From NCBI GenBank assembly GCA_036337295.1, contig JAYZEN010000006.1, forward strand, positions 62,001 through 126,000: a stretch of 64,000 bases of DNA, in the 5' to 3' direction. The notes beneath the pieces are model-generated. The model was given only the letters and a program-made list of their open reading frames with translations, made no database searches and was not told the origin of the DNA. Numbering within the stretch: position 1 is the stretch's first letter; each line of letters starts with the position of its first letter. The stretch is from Ketobacter sp036337295. Lineage in GTDB: Bacteria > Pseudomonadota > Gammaproteobacteria > Pseudomonadales > Ketobacteraceae. The position numbers and the translations under genes were made by a program. Positions 18,096 to 25,049 of the stretch are shown in pieces.

Positions 18096-18440
18096 ATGAA
18101 AGCGGTCTTTGTTGAGTTACCGCCCTTTGAGCGATACCGCAGCCAGTATTTGGATGATGAAGCCTTCAAGGGATTACAGCAAGAGTTGCTGGCTAACCCG
18201 GTGGCAGGCGATGTTATCAAAGGCACCGGTGGTTTGCGCAAGGTGCGCTATCAGGATCGGCGCCGGGGCAAGGGAAAGCGGGGCGGTGTACGGGTTATTT
18301 ATTATTGGTGGTTGGGGGGTGCCCAGTTTTGGCTGTTCACCCTCTATGGTAAAGGCGAAATGTCCGACCTCAGCGAAGATGAGAGAAAGGCTTTGGCCCA
18401 GATGTTGAAACAGGAAATGGCCGCGAGGTGTCAATCATGA
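18096..18440 (+). CDS. RelE/HigB-type toxin
   Basis: Probable mRNA-cleaving toxin of the RelE/HigB superfamily, 114 residues. The strand pattern GGLRKVRYQDRRRGKGKRGGVRVIYYW, followed by FWLFTLYGKGEMSDLSEDERKAL, is the usual core and C-terminal helix of the family (shown in pieces: residues about 48-75 and 80-103). Many Arg and Lys residues suit RNA binding. AGG stands 5 bases before this ATG; an in-frame GTG two codons upstream is also possible. The stop overlaps the antitoxin start (ATGA). Toxin-first order and an HTH antitoxin point to a HigBA-type pair that would stabilise the island. Confidence 0.88.
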   Translation: MKAVFVELPPFERYRSQYLDDEAFKGLQQELLANPVAGDVIKGTGGLRKVRYQDRRRGKGKRGGVRVIYYWWLGGAQFWLFTLYGKGEMSDLSEDERKALAQMLKQEMAARCQS

Positions 18441-18748
18441 AACGTAATCTGTTTGCTGAATTGAATGAGGGCTTCCAGGCGCTGAAAGAACAGCGTGAAG
18501 GCAAAGTGACCTTGAAGGAGCACCCGGTAGAACTACCGGCCAGCCCTGAAATATCCAGCACAGAGCTGGTGAAGCTGCGGGAAAACCTGCACCTGTCACA
18601 GGCCGTGTTTGCCCGCTATCTGCGCATCAACAAGCGTACGCTGGAGAACTGGGAACAGGGCAGAGCCAAGCCCAATGCCCAGGCCGCGCTGCTGATCAGG
18701 ATGGTAGAAAAGTTCCCTGATACTATTGATCGGCTGGGTATGGTGTAA
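18437..18748 (+). CDS. HigA-type antitoxin, XRE-family HTH
   Basis: Antitoxin of 103 residues for the upstream RelE/HigB toxin. The N-terminal part (about 1-45) is probably the toxin-binding region. The C-terminal part has an XRE/Cro helix-turn-helix: ELVKLRENLHLSQAVFARYL, then RINKRTLENWEQGRAKPNAQ. It likely binds the paired palindromes ahead of the operon and represses transcription. Its ATG overlaps the toxin stop by the four bases ATGA, so translation is coupled. A GTG three codons earlier is less likely. Confidence 0.9.
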   Translation: MKRNLFAELNEGFQALKEQREGKVTLKEHPVELPASPEISSTELVKLRENLHLSQAVFARYLRINKRTLENWEQGRAKPNAQAALLIRMVEKFPDTIDRLGMV

Positions 18749-18954
18749 ATTCCTATTGCGGGTGAGCGCGGTTTTAGTTGTTGAGAATTGTTGAAGTGTT
18801 GAATCTTGAAATCTGCTTTAAGCCGAGGTTTGGCGCGTTTCTTTTAGTTACCCCTTGTTACCCATATCGAAACAACAACCAACCCCACAAAGCGGCTGTA
18901 AATAGCCCGTAACTGCGGCTGGAAATACCCCCAAGCCCCAGGCTGGGGAGTACC

Positions 18955-19566
18955 TTAAACGCCTCGCTCCAGCCCTTCCAGCGCCTCCAGGCGCACACTG
19001 ATCCAATGATCTATAACCCAGTCCAGTTCACAATAACGTGTGAGCAGCCGTTCATAGGTTGTCCGGTGCATGCCCTTGCGTCTGCAATACTCGCGCTCAC
19101 CGTCCCCGGCAAATATCCGTTTGCCCAGCTTGTTTCTGGCTCTGATCATTCGATCTATTTCAGCTTCACTCTGTGAGGCATAGGGGAGCCGGTTACAGTG
19201 CCTGCACAGGAATAGCCCCTCATGGCAGCCCAGCACCCCCACACGCTGGCCGCAGCCAGGGCAGACAAACCACTTCCGGGTGCCGCCAAAATGGCAGGGT
19301 GTGTCTTCGTATTGGATAGGCTGTCTAATGTCCTGCCAATCGCCACCAGCGGGCCTGTAGCGGTAAATCAGCTCGATACCATTCCTATGGGTGCGGTAGT
19401 TAATGTTGCCAGAGGCCTGCCCGCCACAATGCCAGTGTAAGCTGCCATAGAGGGAAGGCCGTAAAATACCCCGCTTTTTTAGGTGCCGGATGTCTATCTT
19501 TAAAATCTCTTCCAGGGTTGTGCGCTTGTTCCATGCCAGCCCTCTGCCGCTACCTGTTCCGCCCAT
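18955..19566 (-). CDS. Zinc-ribbon protein of the MGGSGSGR-type mobile-element family, unknown function
   Basis: A 203-residue protein that begins MGGTGSGRGLAWNKRTT. I recognise this opening, along with DIRHLKKRGILRP and TPCHFGGTRKWFVCPGCGQR, from uncharacterised proteins that recur in proteobacterial islands and prophages. Two Cys pairs (CPGCG near 103 and CRHC near 122) make a likely zinc ribbon. The C-terminal part is helical and basic. It lies downstream of the iteron array on the same strand as the small-gene operon and could be its last gene. No function is known to me. Confidence 0.8.
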   Translation of the reverse strand: MGGTGSGRGLAWNKRTTLEEILKIDIRHLKKRGILRPSLYGSLHWHCGGQASGNINYRTHRNGIELIYRYRPAGGDWQDIRQPIQYEDTPCHFGGTRKWFVCPGCGQRVGVLGCHEGLFLCRHCNRLPYASQSEAEIDRMIRARNKLGKRIFAGDGEREYCRRKGMHRTTYERLLTRYCELDWVIDHWISVRLEALEGLERGV

Positions 19567-19673
19567 GGCGCTTGCTCCTGTTTTTATCCGAAATCATTAG
19601 GGAATCACACCGCCATGCCTACTGCTTGCTTACGTGGCTATCACCACCACTGCGTATGGTAAATATATAAAGG

Positions 19674-19809
19674 TCACCCAATATGGGTGCAGCGGCATCA
19701 AGAATTTGACCCTTATAGCACCCGCTATGGGTTCGGCCTGCACCTGCTGTGGGTGCAGCACCTGAGCTTGTAGCACCACCATTGGGTGTTGATCGCACCC
19801 AAATAGGGT
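19674..19809. repeat. Five phased 15-bp iterons, possible replication origin
   Basis: Five copies of GCACCNNNNNNGGGT lie on the plus strand at 19674 (first base T), 19718, 19740, 19773 and 19795. The distances between starts are 44, 22, 33 and 22 bases, all multiples of 11, so every copy faces the same side of the helix. Three of the five keep the longer inverted form (ACCC with GGGT). An AT-only stretch, AAATATATAA (19661-19670), adjoins the left copy. The array lies just after the winged-helix gene at 19834-20217. This suits iterons bound by an initiator next to a DNA-unwinding element; an operator is the alternative. Confidence 0.7.
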
Positions 19810-19833
19810 ATGGCATTCGCGGAACCATGGCAT

Positions 19834-20217
19834 TCAGCGCAGCGAACGTATCGGGAATAGGGTGGGTTTCATGTCCAGTTTTCCCTTGCACTCATCAATT
19901 GGCTGCCATGTGATTGCGAAAAGGTCAGGGCCCATGCCGAGCCCGCCCATTCTGGTTCTGATTATCCAGTTGCGCTCTATCAGCTCTTTTCGGTGAGCGG
20001 TCAGGGCGCGATTGGAGGTATAGCCGTATTTCTTCATAAAGCTCATGGTGGCTTGTAGGTCTCCATTGTTGTGGCCGCGATACTGGCGCCCAATGAACGT
20101 CAGAAGTGATCTGGCTCCGTCACTCAGGGCGATGTAGTCCGGGTGGTCTATCAGCACGTCGGGCAGGTGGAAGAAACCACGGTACGTTATGGACTTGTTG
20201 CTGCGTTTTTTGGCCAT
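19834..20217 (-). CDS. Replication-type winged-helix protein of mobile islands
   Basis: A 127-residue protein of a type I know from many proteobacterial islands and satellites. Shared segments are FFHLPDVLIDHPDYIALSDG, RQYRGHNNGDLQATMSFM, a recognition-helix-like TSNRALTAHRKELIERNWI, and LFAITWQPIDECKGKLDM. The pattern is that of a winged helix as found in phage replication initiators, but no activity is proven. Its ribosome site is AGGAG. It begins 8 bases after the 57-residue gene and ends 24 bases before the iteron array, the arrangement of an initiator with its binding sites. Confidence 0.75.
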   Translation of the reverse strand: MAKKRSNKSITYRGFFHLPDVLIDHPDYIALSDGARSLLTFIGRQYRGHNNGDLQATMSFMKKYGYTSNRALTAHRKELIERNWIIRTRMGGLGMGPDLFAITWQPIDECKGKLDMKPTLFPIRSLR

Positions 20218-20225
20218 GGCCCCTC

Positions 20226-20399
20226 CTAATGGAGCTGGAGGGGGTAGCTATACAAGATGGCCACCTGCGCCGGGTGAAGGGCGTGCAGGTAGCAAAACGT
20301 TTCTATGGCTTTATGGTGGGAGGCGGAGAATATCAACCCGCTTACCCCGCCATTGAAGCCGCTCACGAGGCGGTAAACGCGGTGGGAGGCGGGCTGCAT
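20226..20399 (-). CDS. Small conserved-looking protein of 57 residues
   Basis: The start codon shares a base with the stop of the upstream gene (TAATG), and the next gene starts 8 bases after its stop, so it sits inside a tight operon. The protein begins MQPASHRVYRLVSGFNGGV and contains SASHHKAIETFCYLHAL. I recall short ORFs of this kind in similar islands but know no function. It is too small for a recognisable fold; it may be a helical adaptor. Confidence 0.6.
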   Translation of the reverse strand: MQPASHRVYRLVSGFNGGVSGLIFSASHHKAIETFCYLHALHPAQVAILYSYPLQLH

Positions 20400-20704
20400 T
20401 AGGCCACCTCCCGGTATTTTCCAGGCATAAGGATGTAGCGGGCGACCCGGTGGGGGTAGCCTTCTGGGGTGGTTTCTGTTGTCCAAATGGTTTGGATGTT
20501 GTACCCGTAGAGGTGCCTCAGTTCATGCACGCGAGGTGCCGGGGCTAGAATGTTCAGGTCGCGCCTTGCCTGAATGGTGTTGATTCCGGCGGCACCGGCT
20601 TTCCGTAGGGCCGTTAACAGGCGTTGGCGTTGTGCTTCCAGGTTGGTATTATTGCGGCTGTCTTTGTGGCCTCTGCGTTTTGTGGGGGCTGTTTTCTTTT
20701 TCAT
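20399..20704 (-). CDS. Helix-turn-helix protein (HTH_39-like)
   Basis: A 101-residue basic protein. After a Lys/Arg-rich head (MKKKTAPTKRRGHKD) comes a winged helix-turn-helix: AQRQRLLTALRKAGAAGINT, then IQARRDLNILAPAPRVHELR and a wing (YGYNIQTIWTTE). The pattern INT.QAR..L.I..P..RV.ELR is that of a helix-turn-helix family common in phages and islands. Probably a DNA-binding regulator or replication accessory factor. It begins 3 bases after the AlpA-like gene and overlaps the start of the next gene. Confidence 0.78.
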   Translation of the reverse strand: MKKKTAPTKRRGHKDSRNNTNLEAQRQRLLTALRKAGAAGINTIQARRDLNILAPAPRVHELRHLYGYNIQTIWTTETTPEGYPHRVARYILMPGKYREVA

Positions 20705-20707
20705 TGT

Positions 20708-20947
20708 TTATCCCCCTATTTCAGAAGTCTTAGGCAAGTTTTCCATCCATGCTTTAATTTCAGATGCTCTCCACGCAACAGCTCGCTGTCCGATTTTTAC
20801 AGGAGCTGGGAATGACCCGTGACTGATCTCTCTGTATAGAGAGCTTCTGGAGCAGCCGATAAGCTTTAGTAGTTCCGCCTGCCTGATGAGTCGATCGGTG
20901 ATTGGCTTTGCGTTATTAAATTGACTTTCTTGATTGTGCTCTCTCAT
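20708..20947 (-). CDS. AlpA-family regulator/excisionase
   Basis: A 79-residue MerR-like helix-turn-helix protein. The core LIRQAELLKLIGCSRSSLYR, then GSFPAPVKIGQRAVAWRASE and IKAWMENL, is the AlpA signature. In P4-like elements such proteins act as excisionases or activate the integrase gene. The start is chosen because AAGGAC and AAAGG lie just upstream; an ORF reading 29 codons further has no site. It heads the operon of small genes that ends at the iterons. Confidence 0.88.
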   Translation of the reverse strand: MREHNQESQFNNAKPITDRLIRQAELLKLIGCSRSSLYREISHGSFPAPVKIGQRAVAWRASEIKAWMENLPKTSEIGG

Positions 20948-21120
20948 ACCTTTTGTCCTTGTGGGTGGTTGTTGGGTATGAGTCAGATGATATGGGACGA
21001 AAAAAAACTTAATAATGACAATCTTTAGCAGCATCTAAAGGAGGTATGACATGACATTCTGTATGCGGTTTTGTTAGATAGATGTCATGCCGGTTGATGG
21101 CATGGATTGAAAAAAGCTTG

Positions 21121-22119
21121 TCAGGTTGGTTTGTTTACATAATCAATATTTTGCCTTATGTATCTTCTCACAGCTCGTTCGGTTAAATGATTATAGATTG
21201 CTTGAGCCAGTATTGTTACGACGTCACCGTGCGGATGGCCGTTTTGTGTGAGTTTCCACTGCCCTATTCTTAGCCATGTGTATGTCAAGGAAAATATATA
21301 CATGGCTCTTGGTTTGTCCCTGGCGTTTACCTCTGGATATATCATGTTGGGGCGTTGAAACGGGGGAATCAAATCTTCTTCTGTAACTGGGTTGTTTGGT
21401 AAGTCGCATAGTTTTCGAAGATGAAATATGAAGCGGTGCCTTGTTTGTTCTAGTGAGTCAGCGACGGGGCCTATAATTTGGCGTAATGCTGCGGGTTCAA
21501 GAGATTCAAGTGATTTCCAAAGTTCCCTCGCATGTTTGCTGATAGTTTCGATCTCTCTCTGTGAAGGGAGCGCCTCAAATTTCCTATGTGGGGTGCTGAG
21601 CATGTACCAGTAGCTAAGTGAGCCTACAAAATACTGCTCAAAATTTAATTCGTCAGTCCTGTTGGGTAGTCTTTCTGGTCGGTCAATTCCTAGAGTGTTA
21701 AATGGAAGCCTGTCTTTGCGTTTGTACAGGGCAAGTGCTTCTTGGTAAGAATTACTGCTCTTGATGTCGCTTAGTGTTTTGCTTTTGTGATCGACAACAA
21801 GGTTCAAATTTTTCTCATATAGCTCTTTGCACGACTTAATAGAAGGGATTTTTGAGGGTTTAGGTATTGGCTTTTTGTAATTTAGGTTTTGAGCTTTAGC
21901 TTGGGCAATCAATCTTAAAATTCTCTCCGCTTCACGTTGGTGGGTGATATTCAAGTTCTTTTGTATTTTGTCCCGATAGTTTGTGCTGGTTGTCAGAAAG
22001 TAGTAATGATGACAAATTCTGTGTTGCTGATTTATGTGGTTGAGGTCACGAATTAGCGGGGAGTTGAAGTTGCTTTTGTAATTGCTTTTTATGGCATCAA
22101 ATAGTTCGCGTGGTTCCAT
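21121..22119 (-). CDS. AT-rich island cargo gene, unknown function
   Basis: I do not recognise this 332-residue protein. It has no signal peptide or membrane helix and is rich in Lys, Asn, Ile, Arg and Tyr, unlike the neighbouring genes. By eye its DNA is much richer in A and T than the rest of the window, a sign of recent acquisition. The C-terminal region has a string of helices (IFSLTYTWLRIGQWKL and TERAVRRYIRQNIDYVN). The gene lies between the AlpA operon and the integrase, the usual cargo slot of P4-like islands, where anti-phage systems often sit. A defence role is only a guess. Confidence 0.75.
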   Translation of the reverse strand: MEPRELFDAIKSNYKSNFNSPLIRDLNHINQQHRICHHYYFLTTSTNYRDKIQKNLNITHQREAERILRLIAQAKAQNLNYKKPIPKPSKIPSIKSCKELYEKNLNLVVDHKSKTLSDIKSSNSYQEALALYKRKDRLPFNTLGIDRPERLPNRTDELNFEQYFVGSLSYWYMLSTPHRKFEALPSQREIETISKHARELWKSLESLEPAALRQIIGPVADSLEQTRHRFIFHLRKLCDLPNNPVTEEDLIPPFQRPNMIYPEVNARDKPRAMYIFSLTYTWLRIGQWKLTQNGHPHGDVVTILAQAIYNHLTERAVRRYIRQNIDYVNKPT

Positions 22120-22291
22120 ATTTATATCCTGAAGGTTTGAACCTCTGAAAAATTAACTAACCCGTAACTGATGAAAGACCTCAGTGTTTCGGGTGTGTAC
22201 TGGTGGTGACTTGTTCTTTTGCGAACTAATAAAAACTTCTATTGAAACAATTTATTGCTCTTCTCTCTACCGAGTTCCACACGGAAACTAT

Positions 22292-23485
22292 TTAGGGTGA
22301 ATGGCCTGCCTTAAGGCCTTCTAGATAATCCGCCCACTTCTGCATCATTTCCTTACGCTGGGGTAAGTGCTTCGTCCTGTTGTAGGCGCGCCCGGTGGGG
22401 TCTCTCACTGCATGCGCTAACTGGTGCTCAATCAGGTCCACCCGAAAGCACAACACCTCATCCAGAATGGTTCTGGCTGTTGCCCTAAAACCGTGGGCGG
22501 TCATGGTGTTGTTGTCATACCCCATGGTCCGTAGGGCAACCCGCACGCCATTTTCGCTCAGTGGTCGGCTTCCCCCTCTAGCGCTGGGGAACACGTATTT
22601 GCCGCGCCCGGTTAAGCTGCTGATCTCTTCCAGCACGGCAATGGCTTGACGGCTCAGCGGTACTATATGGGGTTCTTTCATCTTCATCTTGTCAGCGGGA
22701 ACTTGCCAAAGCCCCTGATCCCAGTCGATTTCTGTCCACTCCATGTGGCGCAGTTCTTTGGGACGTACAAACAGAAGGGGGGAGAGCTGCAAGGCGGCTT
22801 TAACAATGGGGGTGCCGCTATAGCTATCAATGGCCAATAACAGCTTGCCCAGTTCTTTAGGGTCGGTGATGGCAGCATGGTGCTTTTTGATGTGAACCTT
22901 TAAGGCGCCGCGCAGATCGGCGCTGGGGTCGCGCTCAGCCCTTCCGGTGGCAATGGCGTATCTGAAAACTTGCCCGGCGGTTTGTTGTGCCCGGTGGGCG
23001 GTGTCCACGGCGCCCCGGCTTTCCACTCGGCGTAATACCTTTAACAGCTCTGGGGGTGAAATGTCCCCCACGGGGCGCTTGCCCAGGCTGGGGAATAGAT
23101 CATTTTTCAACAGGCGTAGGGTGCGCACCCGATGGCTATCTGATTTCCCGGTCATGTGGTTGTTGAACCACTCACGGGCCACCAGCTCAAAGTTGTTTTC
23201 GGCGGCTTCCAGGTTGCTGGCTTTGGCTTGGCGCTTGTTGCTGCTGGGGTCGGTGTGGGGCAGCAACTTTTTGGCTTTAAGGCGTTCTTCTCTGGCTTCC
23301 TCCAGGGTGACAGTGGGGTACACCCCCAGTGCCAGCACTTTCTCTTTACCGGCAAAGCGGTACTTGAGCCGCCAGTATTTGCCGCCCTTTTGGGTGACCA
23401 GCAAATACATACCCCCACCATCGGCCAGCTTGTAATCTTTGTCTTTTGGCTTGGCCTGTTTCACGGCCAGTGCGGTTAAGGGCAT
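22292..23485 (-). CDS. P4-type tyrosine recombinase integrase
   Basis: Catalyses site-specific integration into the adjacent tRNA-Pro gene. From MPLTALAVKQAKPKDKDYKL the 397 residues begin as P4-type integrases usually do: an N-terminal arm-binding domain (about 1-85, with LADGGGMYLLV), a core-binding domain (about 100-190) and the catalytic domain. The catalytic residues visible are Arg in RPKELRHMEW, His-x-x-Arg in TAHGFRATART, His in EHQLAHAV and the Tyr in GRAYNRTKHL. A start 42 codons upstream is open but would run through the putative arm sites and lacks the family N-terminus. Confidence 0.93.
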   Translation of the reverse strand: MPLTALAVKQAKPKDKDYKLADGGGMYLLVTQKGGKYWRLKYRFAGKEKVLALGVYPTVTLEEAREERLKAKKLLPHTDPSSNKRQAKASNLEAAENNFELVAREWFNNHMTGKSDSHRVRTLRLLKNDLFPSLGKRPVGDISPPELLKVLRRVESRGAVDTAHRAQQTAGQVFRYAIATGRAERDPSADLRGALKVHIKKHHAAITDPKELGKLLLAIDSYSGTPIVKAALQLSPLLFVRPKELRHMEWTEIDWDQGLWQVPADKMKMKEPHIVPLSRQAIAVLEEISSLTGRGKYVFPSARGGSRPLSENGVRVALRTMGYDNNTMTAHGFRATARTILDEVLCFRVDLIEHQLAHAVRDPTGRAYNRTKHLPQRKEMMQKWADYLEGLKAGHSP

Positions 23486-23510
23486 GTGTGGCGCGGCCTC
23501 CAGCTGGGTC

Positions 23511-23582
23511 GGGGGTATCAGTGCTTGGCCGCAATGGGGGTATTGATTCGCCAAATCGGCCACATACCCCCGGTTATACCCC
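23511..23582. repeat. Putative integrase arm-type sites, right end
   Basis: GGGGGTAT at 23511-23518 and 23536-23543 faces a direct pair, ATACCCCC at 23564-23571 and ATACCCC at 23576-23582. The pair has the same 12-base spacing as the left end. They lie between the integrase start and the tRNA-Pro attachment site. The same octamer also occurs at 18925 and inside the integrase gene at 23409, so not every copy need be functional. Confidence 0.6.
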
Positions 23583-23694
23583 TGAATATCTGGGATTGCA
23601 ATGGATCGCATGGGACAGGCTGGGAGCTAAAGGCTAGATTCTACGGGGCTTTCAGGGGTGTTGTGGATGTTCTGGGACGGTGTGGGAAGTGGTT

Positions 23695-23709
23695 ATGGTC
23701 GGAGTGAGA
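23695..23709. repeat. Attachment site in the tRNA-Pro 3' end
   Basis: The second copy of the 15-bp repeat. Positions 23696-23709 are the last 14 bases of the tRNA gene on the minus strand, including the encoded CCA, so insertion leaves the tRNA intact. Confidence 0.9.
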
Positions 23710-23772
23710 GGATTCGAACCTCCGACCCCTGCCTCCCGAAGGCAGTGCTCTACCAAGCTGAGCTACACTCCG
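23696..23772 (-). tRNA. tRNA-Pro (anticodon CGG)
   Basis: The minus strand folds as a full tRNA of 77 bases. The acceptor stem is CGGAGTG with CACTCCG, followed by discriminator A and an encoded CCA. The anticodon stem CTGCC/GGCAG encloses TTCGGGA, giving anticodon CGG. The T arm GGAGGTTCGAATCCTC is standard. It lies 14 bases downstream of the ispB stop on the same strand. It is the integration target of the island. Confidence 0.97.
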
Positions 23773-23786
23773 ACTGAACTGACAGT

Positions 23787-24755
23787 TTAATGATTACGGG
23801 CAACCGCCAAATCGCATAGCGCTAACAGGGCTTCTTTATATACGGAATTTTCGATTTCGCCAAGTGCTTCTTTAGCAAATCGGGCCTGATCGTTGGCTTT
23901 TTCAATGGTGTAGTCGATGGCGCCGCAGTTGCGCACCGCGGTGGTGATGGCGTCGATCTTGTCCAGGCCACCGGTTTGAATGGCGGTGCGGATCATTGCC
24001 TGCTCGGCCTCACTGGCATGCTGCAGGGCATAGATCAGGGGCAGGGTGGGCTTGCCTTCCGCCAGGTCGTCCCCCACATTCTTACCCATTTCTTCGGCGC
24101 TGCCGGTGTAGTCCAGCACGTCGTCAATCAGCTGGAAGGCGGAGCCCAGGTGATCGGCATAGCGGGCAAAGGCCATCTCAACCGCTTCGGAAGGGCCAGC
24201 CAGTACTGCACCGGATTGCGCCGAGGCTTCAAACATCTTGGCCGTCTTGTAGCGGATGACTTCCATATATTGGGCTTCGGTGGTGTCCGGGTTCTTGCAG
24301 TTGATCAGTTGCAGCACTTCCCCTTCGGCGATCAGGTTGGTGGCATTGGACAGGATCTGCAGGATGCGCATGTTGCCCACATTCACCACCATCTGGAAGG
24401 CCCGCGAAATCAGGAAATCGCCCACCAGCACGCTGGGGGCATTGCCCCACACCTCATTGGCGCTGGGTTTGCCGCGCCGCAGGGAGGATTCATCCACCAC
24501 ATCGTCGTGCAGCAGGGTGGCGGTATGCAGAAACTCCACCACAGTAGCGATTTCCACATGACGGTGGCCTTCATAGCCGAGGGCGCGGGCGCTGAGCAGG
24601 CACACCAGTGGGCGCAGGCGCTTGCCGCCACTGTCGATAATATAGTTGCCGATCTCTTTTATCAGCGGCACATGAGTATGTAACTGCTTGAAAATGAAGT
24701 CGTTAACCTGTTGGAAGTCGGTTCCGACAGCGCCGGAAATCGCTTTAAAATCCAT
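23787..24755 (-). CDS. ispB: Octaprenyl diphosphate synthase
   Basis: Makes the long isoprenoid tail of ubiquinone from farnesyl and isopentenyl diphosphate. Both aspartate-rich motifs are seen: LLHDDVVDESSLRRGK (near 83-98) and FQLIDDVLDYTGS (near 210-222). GGKRLRPLV near 45 binds the substrate phosphate. From MDFKAISGAVGTDF the protein has 322 residues, the usual length; an open frame of 31 codons upstream has no support. It is divergent from rplU, as in Pseudomonas and E. coli. Exact chain length cannot be read from sequence. Confidence 0.94.
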   Translation of the reverse strand: MDFKAISGAVGTDFQQVNDFIFKQLHTHVPLIKEIGNYIIDSGGKRLRPLVCLLSARALGYEGHRHVEIATVVEFLHTATLLHDDVVDESSLRRGKPSANEVWGNAPSVLVGDFLISRAFQMVVNVGNMRILQILSNATNLIAEGEVLQLINCKNPDTTEAQYMEVIRYKTAKMFEASAQSGAVLAGPSEAVEMAFARYADHLGSAFQLIDDVLDYTGSAEEMGKNVGDDLAEGKPTLPLIYALQHASEAEQAMIRTAIQTGGLDKIDAITTAVRNCGAIDYTIEKANDQARFAKEALGEIENSVYKEALLALCDLAVARNH

Positions 24756-24917
24756 ACGATGAGCAACCTGGACAGGGCACGACAAGTGGCCGCACCAAAA
24801 GAACATGAAATTGTCACGAATGCTATGGCGGGGTCCGGGGGGTGTCAAGCTAAAGACTTGATTTTGCTTGCTGTGCCGCCGGCCGGTGGGGATTGAAAAT
24901 TGTGGCGTGGTTTAGGC

Positions 24918-24946
24918 TTGCGCACGTAATCCGATTCCCTTACAAT
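24918..24946 (+). promoter_or_regulatory. Probable rplU-rpmA promoter
   Basis: TTGCGC and TACAAT are 17 bases apart, about 105 bases ahead of the rplU start. A small palindrome, GCTTTATAAAGC (25021-25032), lies in the leader. Otherwise I see nothing else in the 294-base space between ispB and rplU. Confidence 0.5.
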
Positions 24947-25049
24947 TGCGCCCCCTGTGACCTGACGCCAATCGTTTGCATGCGTCGGCAGTCAGTCGGA
25001 ACAAGACACACTATTCTGATGCTTTATAAAGCGGTTGGAGTCAGCAGCT

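Larger units (their letters stand above)
17914..23709. mobile_element. Integrative island in tRNA-Pro(CGG), about 5.8 kb
   Basis: The element lies between a 15-bp direct repeat, the right copy of which is the 3' end of an intact tRNA-Pro gene. It holds a P4-type integrase beside the tRNA, an AlpA-type regulator, a small-gene operon, an iteron array, a zinc-ribbon protein, a HigBA pair and an AT-rich orphan gene. No capsid, terminase or conjugation genes are seen. It resembles a minimal phage-satellite-like or P4-like island that needs a helper to move. In the related Pseudomonas gene order, ispB and its neighbours are not preceded by these genes. Confidence 0.9.

Noticed and set aside
18934..18947. 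CCCCA/TGGGG hairpin between higA and the zinc-ribbon gene as a terminator
   Set aside because: Short stem and no T run on either strand.
19619..19891. 90-residue open frame (TTG start) running through the iterons, with an AGAGRTHSG segment slightly like P4 Ash proteins
   Set aside because: No ribosome site, a start inside the upstream gene, and repeat spacings that mostly do not keep the reading frame. The 11-bp phasing explains the sequence better. I keep it as a weak alternative.
23486..23611. Upstream extension of the integrase by 42 codons
   Set aside because: The family N-terminus begins at MPLTALAVKQAKP, and the extension would be coded by the arm-like repeats.
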